Source: Orychophragmus violaceus
Lineage: Eukaryota; Streptophyta; Magnoliopsida; Brassicales; Brassicaceae
DNA: 64,000 nucleotides
Assembly (NCBI GenBank): GCA_030180135.1
Contig: CM058230.1
Coordinates: forward strand, 101,300,439-101,364,438
Reading direction: 5' to 3'
The notes below the pieces were generated by a model. The model had not been told where the DNA came from, did no database searches, and was given only the letters and a program-made list of their open reading frames with translations. The translations under genes were made by a program, and so were the position numbers. Shown one piece after another: positions 37,718 through 49,228 of the stretch; position 1 is the stretch's first letter; each line of letters begins with the position of its first letter.

Positions 37718-40700
37718 ATGTATGTCTCAACTCACATCAACACTTTCTCGCTAAGATCCGTCCTTGAGAAGGACAAGTTAAATGGATCTAATTTCTTGGA
37801 ATGGTATCGGAACCTGAGAATAGTTCTCAGGCAAGAGAACAAGGAATATATCTTTGAAAGAGTTCTCACCGAGAGGCCACGTTCCAATGCCCCGCAGACA
37901 GAAAAGAATGCTTGGGATAAGCATTCAGCTGATGTCAAAGATGTTAATTGTCTAATGCTGGTGACTATGAACTCTGAGCTGCAGAAGCAATATGAGAACG
38001 TGATGTCACCCATTGAGATGATTAACAGCCTGAAAGCTTTGTTTCAGGAGCAAGCTCGCACAGAGAGATACCAGACGGTTAAATCTCTCATGGATTGCAA
38101 GCTGGCTAAGGACAGTCCAGTAAGTCCTCATGTCCTTAAAATGATGGGTTACATTGATAACCTGGGGAAACTGGACTGTGCCATTAGCCAGGAGCTAGCC
38201 ACTGACATGATTCTGCAGTCTTTGCCGTCGTGTTTTGATCAGTTCATCATGAACTACAACATGCAAAACATGACTAAGACATTGACTGAGTTGCACGGCA
38301 TGCTGAAGACAGCAGAGCCGAATCTCAAGAAGGCAACTCCCAGTGTACTGATGGTACAAGGGGATAAAAGGTTTAAGAAACCTAAGAAGGATAAGGGAAA
38401 GGACCAAGTTGTCCAGACTGAAAGTCAGGACAAGCCCAAGCCGAAACCCAAATCCGGGCCTTCTCCTGAGGATAAATGAAACTACTGCAAGCAGTTAGGA
38501 CATTGTAAGAGAGACTGCAAGAAGTTCATGGAAGATTACAAGAAGCTGAAGAAGACGTATGATGCGTCTGACTCATGTATTTATGTTATCGAACTTAATG
38601 TTATGTCTTCTAGTTCTACTTCGTGGGTATTGGATACCGGCTGCGGTGCTCATATTTGTACAAATGTGCAGGCACTAAGAAACAGTAGGACTCTGAAGAA
38701 AGGACAAGTGGAGCTACGGGTCGGGAATGGAGCTAAGGTTGCTGCACTGGCCGTAGGCACCTACGAGTTGTCCTTACCATCGGGCATGGTTTTAATTTTA
38801 AATAATTGCTACTTTGTACCTGCGATAAGCAGAAACATAATTTCAGTTTCCGTTTTGGATTTGGAAGGTTTTGATTTTGCTGTTAAGAATAAAGTTTGTT
38901 CTTTTAATCGTGATGGTACTTATTATGGTAGCGCCCCATTAGATAATGGGTTATATGTTTTAAACCAAGAAATGCCTGTCTTTAACATAAATACAAAGCG
39001 GTTTAAGTCCAACGACGAAAACCCGACTTTCTTATGACATTGTCGTTTGGGCCATATCAATGAGAAACGCATCCAAAGGCTCCATCGAAATGGGCTTCTA
39101 GGCTCATTTGATTTTGAATCATGTGAGAAATGCGAATCTTGTTTGATAGGCAAGATGGCTAGAGCCCCTTTCAACAAACCAAATGAAAGGGCCAGTGACT
39201 TATTGGGCCTTGTTCATACTGATGTATGTGGGCCGATGAGTACTGTTGCCAGAGGAAATTACAAGTACTTCATCACCTTCAATGATGATTTCAGTAGGTA
39301 TGGGTATGTCTATTTGATGAGACATAAGTCAGAATCCTTTGATAGATTCAAGGAATTCAAGAATGAAGTACAGAACCAACTTGGCAAAAGTATCAAAGTT
39401 CTGCGATCGGATCGCGGAGGAGAATACTTGAGTCAAGAGTTCAGCGACTATCTGAGCGAGTGTGGAATTGTTTCACAAATCACTCCTCCTGGAACACCTC
39501 AATGGAATGGAGTATCAGAGAGGAGGAATCGAACCTTATTGGATATGGTTCGGTCTATGATGAGTCATTCAAATCTTCCATTATCCTTTTGGGGATACGC
39601 TCTAGAAACGTCTGCGTTTACACTAAATCGAGTGCCATCTAAATCAGTGGAAAAGACACCACATGAATTGTGGACTGGGAATGTTCCAAACCTGTCTTTC
39701 CTGAAGATTTGGGGTTGTGAGGCTTATGTCAAACGTTTAATCTCTGACAAGCTTGCACCCAAATAAGATAAATGCTACTTCGTTGGTTATCCTAGGGAAA
39801 CCAAGGCATACTACTTTTACAACCAATCTGAGAACAAAGTATTTGTTGCTCGGGACTGTTCTTTTCTTGAGAGGGAGTTTCTCTCTAAGAAAAACAGTGG
39901 GAGTAGAGTACATCTTGAAGAAATTCAAGATGCACAGGAGACTGTTCAACCTGTTGAGGAAGAGCAGCAAGTGGATCCACAAAGTTCTGTGGAACCAGCG
40001 CCTGTGGAGCCTGAAGTTCGCAGATCCGGAAGGATCCGTCACGAACCCGAGAGATACTATGGATTTCTCGTAACCGATGCCAATGATCTGATGATCATTG
40101 AAAGTGACGAACCAGCGACCTTCGCGGAAGCAATGATGGACCCGGACTCCGAAAAGTGGCTTGGAGCCTCTGAATCCGAAATGGGATCCATGTCAGAAAA
40201 CCAAGTATGGTCCTTGGTCGATTTACCTAATGGTGCAAAAGCCATTGAGTGTAAAAGGATCTTCAAGAAGAAGATTGACGTGGATGGCAATGTACAGATT
40301 TACAAAGCGAGGTTGGTGGCTAAAGGTTTCAAGCAAATTCATGGTATTGACTATGATGAAACCTATTCCCCAGTCGCTATGCTTAAATCCATTTGGATTC
40401 TTCTAGCGATTGCCGCTCATTATGACTATGAGATTTGGCAAATGGATGTCAAAACCGCATTCCTGAATGGTATTCTGGAAGAGGATGTGTATATGACACA
40501 GCCTGAAGGTTTTGTCGATCCTAAGAACGCTGGGAAAGTATGCAAGCTTCATAAATCCATTTATGGATTGAAGCAAGCATCACGGAGTTGGAATCTTCGT
40601 TTTGATGAAGCAGTAAAACAATATGGTTTCATCAAGAACGAAGAGGAACCATGTGTTTACAAGAAGACTAGTGGGAGCAAAATTGCGTTTCTTGTACTGT

Positions 40701-41683
40701 ATGTCGATGACATACCCCTCCTCGGTAATGACGTTCCGTTGCTTCAGTCTGTCAAGACTTGGCTCGGAAGTTGTTTTTCCATGAAAGACATGGGAGAAGC
40801 CGCTTACATCCTTGGAATCAGAATCTACAGAGATAGAATGAACAGGCTGATTGGATTGTGCCAGGACACTTATATTGATAAGGTGTTGCACAGATTCAAG
40901 ATGCAAGATTCTAAGAAGGGCTTCATACCGATGTCTCATGGCATGAGTCTCGGCAAGAAGCAGTGTCCGACGACACATGCTGAGCGAGAGCGCATGAATA
41001 GGATTCCTTATGCTTCTGCAATAGGATCTATTATGTATGCCATGCTCTGCACTCGTCCAGATGTAGCTTACGCGTTAAGCATGACGAGTAGATACCAATC
41101 TGATCCAGGTGAAGTTCACTGGACAGCTGTCAAGAATGTTCTCAAGTATTTGAGACATACTAAGGATAAATTCCTTGTGTATGGAGGAAATGAAGAACTT
41201 GTGGTGAATGGATTCACCGATGCGAGTTTTCAGACGGACAGAGACGATTTCCGATCACAGTCTGGATATGTATTTTGTCTAAATGGCGGTGCAGTGAGCT
41301 GGAAGAGCTCTAAGCAGAATACCGTAGCTGATTCCACGACGGAAGCTGAATATGTTGCTGCTTCAGAAGCGGCAAAGGAAGCTGTTTGGATCAAGAAGTT
41401 CATGACTGAACTTGGTGTGGTTCCTAGTATCTTGGAGCCAGTGGCTTTGTTTTGTGACAACAATGGAGCCATTGCTCAGGCGAAAGAACCCAAGTCACAC
41501 CAGAAGTCCAAACACGTGGAGAGGAGATATCACCTGATTCGTGATATCGTCAATAGAGGTGATGTGAAGATCAGCCGAGTTCCGACAGACGAGAATGTCG
41601 CTGATCCTCTAACTAAGTCACTCCCAAGGCCTAAGCATGAGAGTCATACGACTGCTGTAGGCATTAGAGATCTTAAGATGTAA
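37718..41683 (+). pseudogene. Copia gag-pol polyprotein with three in-frame stop codons
   Basis: One frame of 1322 codons in Ty1/Copia order: UBN2 gag, zinc knuckle, protease, GAG-pre-integrase, integrase, reverse transcriptase, RNase H. Visible landmarks are the protease D-T-G-C (near 38635), integrase D...D-R-G-G-E-Y (39400-39425) and W-N-G-V-S-E-R, RT Y-V-D-D (near 40705) and RNase H D-A-S...T-E-A-E-Y (41220-41350). Stops are at 38477-38479 (in the zinc knuckle, at its first Cys position), 39035-39037 (in the pre-integrase motif) and 39764-39766 (after the integrase core). No frameshift was found. This copy cannot make a full polyprotein, but its relatives may be active. Confidence 0.9.
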
Positions 41684-42501
41684 TCTTGATTCTAGTGGGA
41701 GTTTTAGTTTTGTTTTAGTTATAATAATACACTCTTGTAAACATTCTTTTGGAAATGTTTAATGAAATTTGATTTCAGCATTATTTATTGTGATCTAAAT
41801 AATGTTCCCAAAATAAGTTTATAACATTATAGGTCATCAAGTTGAGGACTTGATCATGAAACCCTATAAGTTAATAAATTATTTTGTCCCTAGTCGAGGT
41901 TGTAGAATTGGGACACTGACAACCGTTAGAGACTAGATTGTGAGGTGACTGTTGGCTAAGTTTCATGGAGCCAATGATATGATTATCGCAGTCAGTCACA
42001 TAGATATATGTTAGTGAACATATGATCGGACATGACCCGCTAATGAGAAGTCTACAAGATAGTTATATCTGTGTCATAAGAGGTTCTCATTACGACTATA
42101 GAGTATAGTCCTTAGACCTGAGTTCATCATGCTTTCTTGCATATAAATTGGTACACTTTGACTGTGTCAAAATTCGACCCGTAACTGGCGACTATAACGG
42201 CACTGTTCAAGTATATCATGAAGTGTGCGTTGGAAGAGGGATGGAACAAGATGGGATTTGCCCCTCCTGTACAACGGAAGATAAATATCTCAGGTCCTAT
42301 CGAAGATTGAATACTGAGAGAATGTGTGGCCGCACTCAAACGAACTGTAGTTCAGTTGTTTGTAATGTTCAGTATGAGATCAGGAGTTCGATAAACACGA
42401 TGTTGGCTTAATAAGGATGACACCAATCTTGCCTTATGCCAAATCGAGATATAGAGACAAAAGGATTATAGGAATTGATGATTCCAGTACAAGTGGGAGA
42501 T
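41684..42501 (+). other. Non-coding 3' region of the inner Copia
   Basis: About 0.8 kb between the RNase H stop and the 3' LTR without a credible frame. A homologous stretch occurs in the second Copia (43167-44017), so it is a conserved part of the family, not random filler. Confidence 0.7.
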
Positions 42502-42769
42502 TGTTGGGATATTGTCCTGAAATCACACTTGTACTCACTCCTGATGATAGTTGTGTGTCGAGATCAGACATTCGTGTAGTACTGGGCGGTTGCAATGTTT
42601 TGCTAGAAGCCTCTTGTAATCTGTAAGTTATGGACTTACTACCAGTACTATATGATCCTATAGGGTCACACACCTAAGCAAACTGGAAGCTACGACATGG
42701 GAATGATCATTATGGTAATGATCATATTAATGTGTATTGGATACACATTATAATCGATAAAATGGTGTT

Positions 42770-42825
42770 GTGTCGATCGACACAGCTTGTGTGTCGGTCG
42801 ACACAGCTTGTTTGTCGGTCGACAC
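42770..42825 (+). repeat. Triple 21-bp motif array in the inner Copia 3' LTR
   Basis: Sites begin at 42770, 42791 and 42812, exactly 21 bp apart. The 5' LTR has only two (35996 and 36017). Confidence 0.95.
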
Positions 42826-43166
42826 AGTTCGGGTTTTTCGAAAGGCTTTTCGAATTAAGACTTGATTAAGTCTGGCCCGTTAATTGTGTTTTAGGTCGAA
42901 TATAACAAGTAAGTTTCGACCTAAACACTGAGCCGTCCACTTTTCTTGACAGAAACAGTAGAAACACCAGAGAGAATCGATTCCCGTTAATCCGGCACTA
43001 GCATCCCGTTTCCAGCGAGCGTGCGTGTGTATCTGGTAGAGGCAAGGCGTTTGCGTTGCTCCACTGATCTCGTTCACCATCTTCATTCCGCTGCCAGAAA
43101 GGTAAGAACGAGGTTGGTTTTCATTCAATATATCAAACCCTAGATCCAGTGGGATCCAACACCGTT

Positions 43167-44017
43167 TCTATAGGTATTAGATATCTCAAGACGTGGTCTT
43201 GATTATAGTGGGAGTTATGTTAGTTATGATGTTCACATAGACATGCTATGGTCATGTTTATGAAAAACTGACATCAGCATTATTTGATTATTGGATAATT
43301 AAATAATGGTCCCAAAGTATTTTATGTTCATTTTATAGGTCATCAAGTTGAGGACTTGATCATGAAACCTTATAAGTGAAAGATGACATAAAATTATGTT
43401 TGTCCCTGGTCATAGGTTGTTAAAGTGGGACACTAACAACCGTTAAGACTAGTATGTGAGGTGACGTATGACTAAGTTTCATGGAGTCATTGATATGGGT
43501 ATCAACGTCAATCACATAGATATATGTTGGTGAACGTATGATCGGACATGACCCGCTTATGAGAACTCTACATGATAGTTATATCAGTGTCATAAGAGGT
43601 TTTCATTGCGACTATAGAGTATAGTCCTTAGACCTGAGTTCATCATGCTTCCTAGCATGTGAATTGGTGCGCTTTGACCTTGTCAAACGTCGTTCCGTAA
43701 CTGGCGGCTATAACGGCATTGCTTAGGCGTATCATGAAGTGTGTGTGGAAACAGGGATGGAACAAGAAGGGATTTGTCCCTCCTATATAACAGGAGATAA
43801 ATATCTCAGGGCCCATCGAAGATTTGATACTGAGAAAATGCATGGCCGTGCTCAAACGAGGTGATTGTGAGTCGTTTGTTTTATCAGTATAGATCAGGAG
43901 TTCGATGAACATGATATTGGCTATAATAAGGATGACACAGTTTCTTGCCTTATGCCATATCGAGATATAGCGACAAAGGGATTATGAGAATAGATGATTC
44001 CAGTACAAGTGGGAGAT
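43167..44017 (+). other. 3' non-coding region of the second Copia after the nested insertion
   Basis: It resumes the second element to the right of the CCGTT duplication and aligns with 41660-42501 of the inner element. It has no open frame. Confidence 0.75.
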
Positions 44018-44740
44018 TGTTGGGATTATGTCCTGAAATCATATTGTACTAACTCGGATATATAGTTGTATTGTCAAGATCGGACAATTCATGTAATACT
44101 AGGTGATCATAATGTTTTGCTAGAAGCCGCTTATGACTTATGAGTTGTAACTCATTGCTAGTATTATGTGAACCTACAGGGTCACACACCTAAGCAAGCT
44201 GGATACACTTTGTATGGGATTGATCATTGGCATATCGTCTGGTCAATGTGTATTGGATACACATTGAATTCGAGTTTTAAGAGATGTGTCGATCGACACC
44301 ATTGGGTGTGTCGATCGACACAAGGCTGGTTACGAAACAGATGTTTCGGTTTGATGACTTAATCGAATTGGATTAATCCAATGATTGTTTTAGTCATTCC
44401 AGGTCTATATAAAGGCTTATATGGACGACCTGGAACCCTAGCCGTGGTTGAGATATTTTCTTGACAGAAAAACGCAGCCACCTCTAGAAACACAGTGAAT
44501 CCCAGAAGATCTGATTCCCGGCACTAGCATCCCGGCGGATTCCAGCTTGTGTGCGTGTGGACTGCAGTAGAGGTGCAGCATCTGAGGCGCTGGAGATCTC
44601 GTTTATCTGACCCAATTCCGCTGCAAATCTCCAGGTAAACATGAGATCCATCGGTAAGGATTCAATTAACTAAACCCCAGATCCTAGGCTTAGAACTTGT
44701 GGAATTCTGAAACTGTTAGAATTGGCCCATAGTCCCTTCA
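44018..44740 (+). repeat. 3' LTR of the second Copia
   Basis: It matches 30302-31024. The motif pair (44286) is intact here: two GTGTCGATCGACAC sites 8 bp apart. Confidence 0.9.
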
Positions 44741-45515
44741 CATATGACATTGGGCAATCATAATGCTTTGCTAGAAGCTACTTGTGATCAATGAGTTTGG
44801 AACTCATTGCCAGTGTTATATGATCCTACAGGGTCACACACCTAAGCAAACTGGACATAGAAGATGAGGTTGATCATTAGTGTAATGATCTGGTGAATGC
44901 ATATTTGATATGCATTCAATACCGAGTTTCTGGGGCAGTGTCGATCGACACAGTAAGTGTGTCGGTCGACACAGATCGCGAATGACCAGATTAAATTTGG
45001 TTTAATCGTTGGTTAATTCGGTCGTGGTATAAGTCGACATATATAAGATATATGGTCGACCTTAACACACTTCTAACCTAATTCACAGCCACCAGAAAGG
45101 TAAGAGACACCTCTCGAGAGATCTGATCTCTAAAAGGCACTAGCATCCCTTCTGTTCAGTTTGTGTGCGTGTGGATACCAGTAGAGGCGCAACAATTGAG
45201 GCGCTCTAGATCTCGATTACTTGCAAACCTTCCGCTGCCAATCACCAGGTAATCTCGAGATCCTATTGATTCGATTATATGAACCCTAGATCCTAGGCTT
45301 GGAATTCAGACTAGGGCTGCGTAATTGGATTAGGAACTGCTAGAAATTCCTTCAGTGGTATCAGAGCCTTAGGGTTCCATTGAATCAGTAGCATGTTGAT
45401 TAGATTAGTTGAATCTGGATCTCTGTATAGTTGATACAAGCATGCTAAAACTCGTTTTCATGAAAGTAATATAGTTTTAGGTTTTTGCTTGAAAACGATT
45501 AGGGCTTATCGCACT

Positions 45516-45870
45516 GTGTCGATCGACACCAATCCGGTGTCTGTCGACACATAAGGATAACCCGAATAAGATACAAGTTTAACCTAACTGTGACGATCGA
45601 CACAAGCATTGTGTCGGTCGACACAGACCTCACGATCAGGATAGTCGGTTCAATTGGATTGGACCGATCATCGAGCTTGGTTTAAATTGGTTAAACTGCT
45701 AAACGGTTTAAAGCGATTAATTTGTTAAGGTTAGCATCGACCGACACTAATGTAGTGTCGATCGACACTGACCGGTTATCATAAAACCGGATCAATTGGA
45801 TTGATCGGTTATCGTAAATTGGTTTTGGTTAACCTGCATCGATCGACACTAAAGTAGTGTCGGTCGACAC
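45516..45870 (+). repeat. Paired-palindrome cluster in the leader of the oldest Copia
   Basis: Pairs start at 45516, 45590, 45734 and 45836, all with 7-bp spacers. The LTR of the same element holds a pair at 44938. Confidence 0.9.
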
Positions 45871-47724
45871 AAGGTCCGTTGGTTTAGGTTATTGAACCTG
45901 AAATCACAGAACCAAACCAAAATGAACCACTTTAATTAGAAAATTAAAACATAATAAAACTGAACGTTTTAAATGGTTCCGTTCCTCAACCAAATATCAA
46001 GTGATCCTTGATGTCTTTCCAATCTTGTCAACTGTCAAGACTCATTTCATTGTGCGATAGACTTGCAGTGCGAGATGTACACGATTACATGAGTAAGACA
46101 GGAGGTAATCGTGTTGATGGTTTTGCAGTGCAAGGCATCAACAATTATGTGACTTAAGAGATTGGTTTACTTGACTGGGCCATCAAAATCGTTTTGGGCT
46201 CAGAGACATCAGGTGGATTGGACATAAGATGTCAATTCGCAACCAAGAGTTATATTGGATATAACTAGCAAAGTTGTTGCTTACCTAGATAGCTAAAAGT
46301 TGGGTGATAGCCAGTGGCTCACTCAAGTTTAGTGAAGTATGGGTCTTGGATCATTATATTCATTTGAGGAAACATTGTTTGAATATAATGCGAGTTTTCT
46401 TAATAGTTAAGACTTGTCATTTATTGAACATCATAACTAAACCTTTTCCCTTTCTTTGATCTCATCTATGACTAACACTCACTTTCTCCCTGTGATCCGT
46501 CCTTGAGAAGGACAAGTTAAATGGATCGAATTTTCTCGAATGGTATCGGAACTTGAGAATTGTTCTCAAGCAGGAGAAAAGGGACTATGTCCTGGAAAAT
46601 GTTCTCCCTGAAAAAACCGAGAGCCAATGCTCCACATGCAGAAAGGAGTCCAGTTGATTCAGCATTCAGGTGTTGGAGCAGTCAGATCAGTTCCGGGAGT
46701 AGCAACTTACGGGGTTCAGTTCCGATTCGAAGTTTGTTAGTAACGGAGAATTCGGGGACCGAATTCCTGTAAGTGGGGAATAATGTAATAACTTGTATCA
46801 AGAATTGGTCAACAGGCAGTCAAAAAGTCAACAAGGGGCATTTTTGTAATTTCTAAGAGTTAAGGGGCATTTTGGTAATTTTACCAAAATACGAGCTGGA
46901 AGCTAAGACGGGCCAAAAGTTATTCTTTTTAAATAAAGAAAACATTTAGAAGACCAAGAATGGTGGAAACAGATCGTAGATGAGTTTTTCGGATTATCGG
47001 GAAGGAAACCGATAAAACCAAAGAAACTTGTAAAATTTATAACCGGAGCTACAAATGTCCGTTTGAGGTGATTCAAATTTCTAAATTCCCAAAAGAGCAT
47101 CTGGAATCTGAAAGTTAGGCTTGGTGGATTGATATAAGCAGATAAAGAGTTTTTAAAATATTAAACGTAAAACAAGTTTTCCCGAGAAACCGATACAAGG
47201 TTCGGGCAAGCAAGAGTACCCTCTAATATCCACCATAAATTATGCAATTTTGACCACAGATCCAGTAGAAGATGTAGAATCTATGGTTAAAAGGATTCAT
47301 CAAGATTCGATGCCTAGATCAAGTTATAAATTTTAGATCATTAATGGGTAATTAATGACTAAAAATCCAAAATAAAATCAAGGGAGTTTGACATTGGATA
47401 AGGCTGATTAGGGCTGATAAATGAAGTTATTTTGGACCTGATTCAAGCCCATTAATAGGCCTGTGCCACGAAAATTATGCAAGAGGAAAGAAGAAGCCTT
47501 GAGAGATTTTGGTTCAATGAACCTACAATAAGTTTTTGGGCCAAACTCAAGAGGCTTCTAAATGGGCTTTGCAGATGGGGAATGGATGCTAGAAAGAGGT
47601 GTCTCTGTCCAACACCTGAACCAAAGGCGTGGCATAAGATGGGAGGAAAGAGGAGACAAATGGAGGGTGGAGATTACACCATTTTGTTATAAAAGAAGAC
47701 CTCCACCCCTTTCGTTCTTCACAC

Positions 47725-48175
47725 AAAACATTCTCAAAGCAAAAAGAGGTAAAGAGGATAGAAAGAAGAGAGGGAGAATGGAGAAAGAAGAAGAAGAAGG
47801 ATTGGGAGAAAAAGAAGGAGGAGGAGAAGAAGCCGGAGAGAAGAAGAAGAAGAAGAAGACCAGAGGAGGAGAAGAAGAAGAAGGAGCAGAGGAAGAAGGA
47901 GGAGTAGAAGAAGAAGAAGGAGGATGAGGAGGAGGAGAAGAAGAAGCCGGAGGAGAAGAAGAAGACCGGAGGGGAAGACCGGAGGAAGAAGAAGAAGATA
48001 GAGGAGAGGAGGTGTAAGAAGAAGAAGAGAGAGAGGCGTGAAGAGGAAGAAGAGGGAGAGAAGAAGCATGAAGAGAGAGAGAGATGGAGGAGAAGATGGA
48101 GTGTGAGACAAGAAGAAGACAGAGATGGAAGATAACCGGAAGAGAAAGAGAGAGAGAACCGGAGGAGAGAGAAGA
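47725..48175 (+). repeat. Long purine-only (GAA/GGA) tract
   Basis: About 450 bp of + strand that is nearly all A and G, built of GAAGAAGA, GGAGGAG and GAGAGA runs with rare C or T. Long frames through it (E/K/G-rich on +, L/S/P-rich on -) are artefacts of composition. Confidence 0.95.
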
Positions 48176-49035
48176 TGGTCCGGAGGCTCGATCAGAATCA
48201 TTAGGGCAACGTTGCGGTCAAGTGCGGGTCAAGGTCGGGTCAAAGAAACGGAGGTTCGGTAAAGGTTTGGGATAGCATCGGGTTCTTGCCTGGTCTCGTT
48301 GTTCCGCTAGTCCGACAATCCGTCCGTCCGTCGTCATAATAACACTGTGCGTCCGTTGCATTTAGTTAAGATCATATAGATCCGTAATTGATAAACCGTA
48401 GTTTAGGTTGCATACCCGATTGATTGAATTGGTTAGAATGGTTAGGGTTATTTAATAACTCGGTTAATCAATGAGACTGTTAGGGATGCATGCTAGTTCG
48501 CTTATATCTGTAATCGTTGATAGTTCATTGTTGCTTGATTGGGTGTTGCATTAATTGGTTGATAGTTCGTTGATTGCTTGATTGGGTGATGCATACATAT
48601 AGAACGGCGTGTTAGGACGTATATGCATATATAAATATTTAAGAACGTATCTAAAGGAATATATATACGGGAAAGTATGAGTTGATTAAAATACAATTAA
48701 AAGATATAACACACTTAGAATATAAGAACGGGGTGGGTTAATTAGTCGGGTTAATGGTAATGAATGGAAGTTAATGAGTAATGAGATGTCGGGGAGTTAG
48801 TAATCTTACTAACTCTAAACTGACAGATCGAGGACGTATTAAAATATACTTAGGAAGTGATAAGTAAAAGAAGTGGTGTGATTGATGGGCCGTCTACGGG
48901 ATTAGTAATCCACTAATCCCAAGGTAGCGGATTGAATGAGTAAAGGTTAAGGATTGAATGAGTAAAGTTAGGACATATTAAAAGACTAATAAACCTAAAT
49001 AATTGTTTGTCTGGTGTTGTGATTGTGTGGTTGTG

Positions 49036-49228
49036 TATCTACTTCGGTGTTGGGTCGAGTAGACTGTTGACTGTGTGATTGTGTATCTACTTAGGCGTTG
49101 GGCCGAGTAGACTATTGATTGTGTGATTATGTATCTACTTTGGTATTGGACCGAGTAGAATGTTGATTGCTTGATTGTTTATCTACTACGGTGTTGGGCC
49201 GAGTAGACTGTACCAGTAGATACTTACT
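49036..49228 (+). repeat. 48-bp tandem array, 4 copies
   Basis: TATCTACT starts at 49036, 49084, 49132 and 49180. Each unit then has a GGTGTTGGGCCGAGTAGA-type block and a TTGATTGTGTGATT spacer. Confidence 0.9.

Larger units (their letters stand above)
35724..43161 (+). mobile_element. Third (innermost) Copia element, full length 7.4 kb
   Basis: LTRs are 35724-36363 (640 bp) and 42502-43161 (660 bp), both TGTTGGG...CCAACA, with a perfect CCGTT TSD (35719-35723 and 43162-43166). The PBS TGGTATCAGAGC is at 36365-36376 and the purine tract AAGTGGGAGA is before 42502. About 8 substitutions separate the LTRs (~1.2%). The length difference is three indels: a 21-bp motif unit extra in the 3' LTR, 4 bp extra in the 5' LTR, and 3 bp extra in the 3' LTR. 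Confidence 0.95.
30302..44740 (+). mobile_element. Second Copia element, interrupted by a third
   Basis: LTRs are 30302-31024 and 44018-44740 (723 bp each, TGTTGGG...CTTCA), flanked by a perfect CATAT TSD (30297-30301 and 44741-44745). The PBS TGGTATCAGAGC is at 31026-31037 and the purine tract GTGGGAGA is just before 44018. I count about 16 substitutions between the LTRs (~2.2%), more than between those of the element inside it, as nesting order predicts. Gag is largely open, but pol is decayed and then split at CCGTT by the inner element. Confidence 0.92.
30229..46650 (+). mobile_element. Oldest Copia element of the nest, 3'-truncated (outermost)
   Basis: Its 5' LTR starts TGTTGGGAATG at 30229, is interrupted after 30301 by the second Copia (TSD CATAT), and resumes at 44746 to end TTCCTTCA at 45354 (~682 bp in total). 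A TGGTATCAGAGC PBS (initiator-Met tRNA) follows at 45356. The leader (45368-46468) carries paired GTGTCGATCGACAC motifs. A gag start at 46469 is frameshifted, and similarity to the other two elements stops near 46650. No 3' LTR is in the window, so this copy is truncated. Confidence 0.8.

Noticed and set aside
32485..41683. Host gene or endogenous pararetrovirus
   Set aside because: LTRs, initiator-Met PBS, PPT, TSD and domain order (integrase before reverse transcriptase) identify Ty1/Copia elements; no envelope or movement protein frames were seen.
47562..48201. Glu/Lys-rich and Leu-rich long frames
   Set aside because: A product of the purine-only tract; a frame is open in several phases on both strands.
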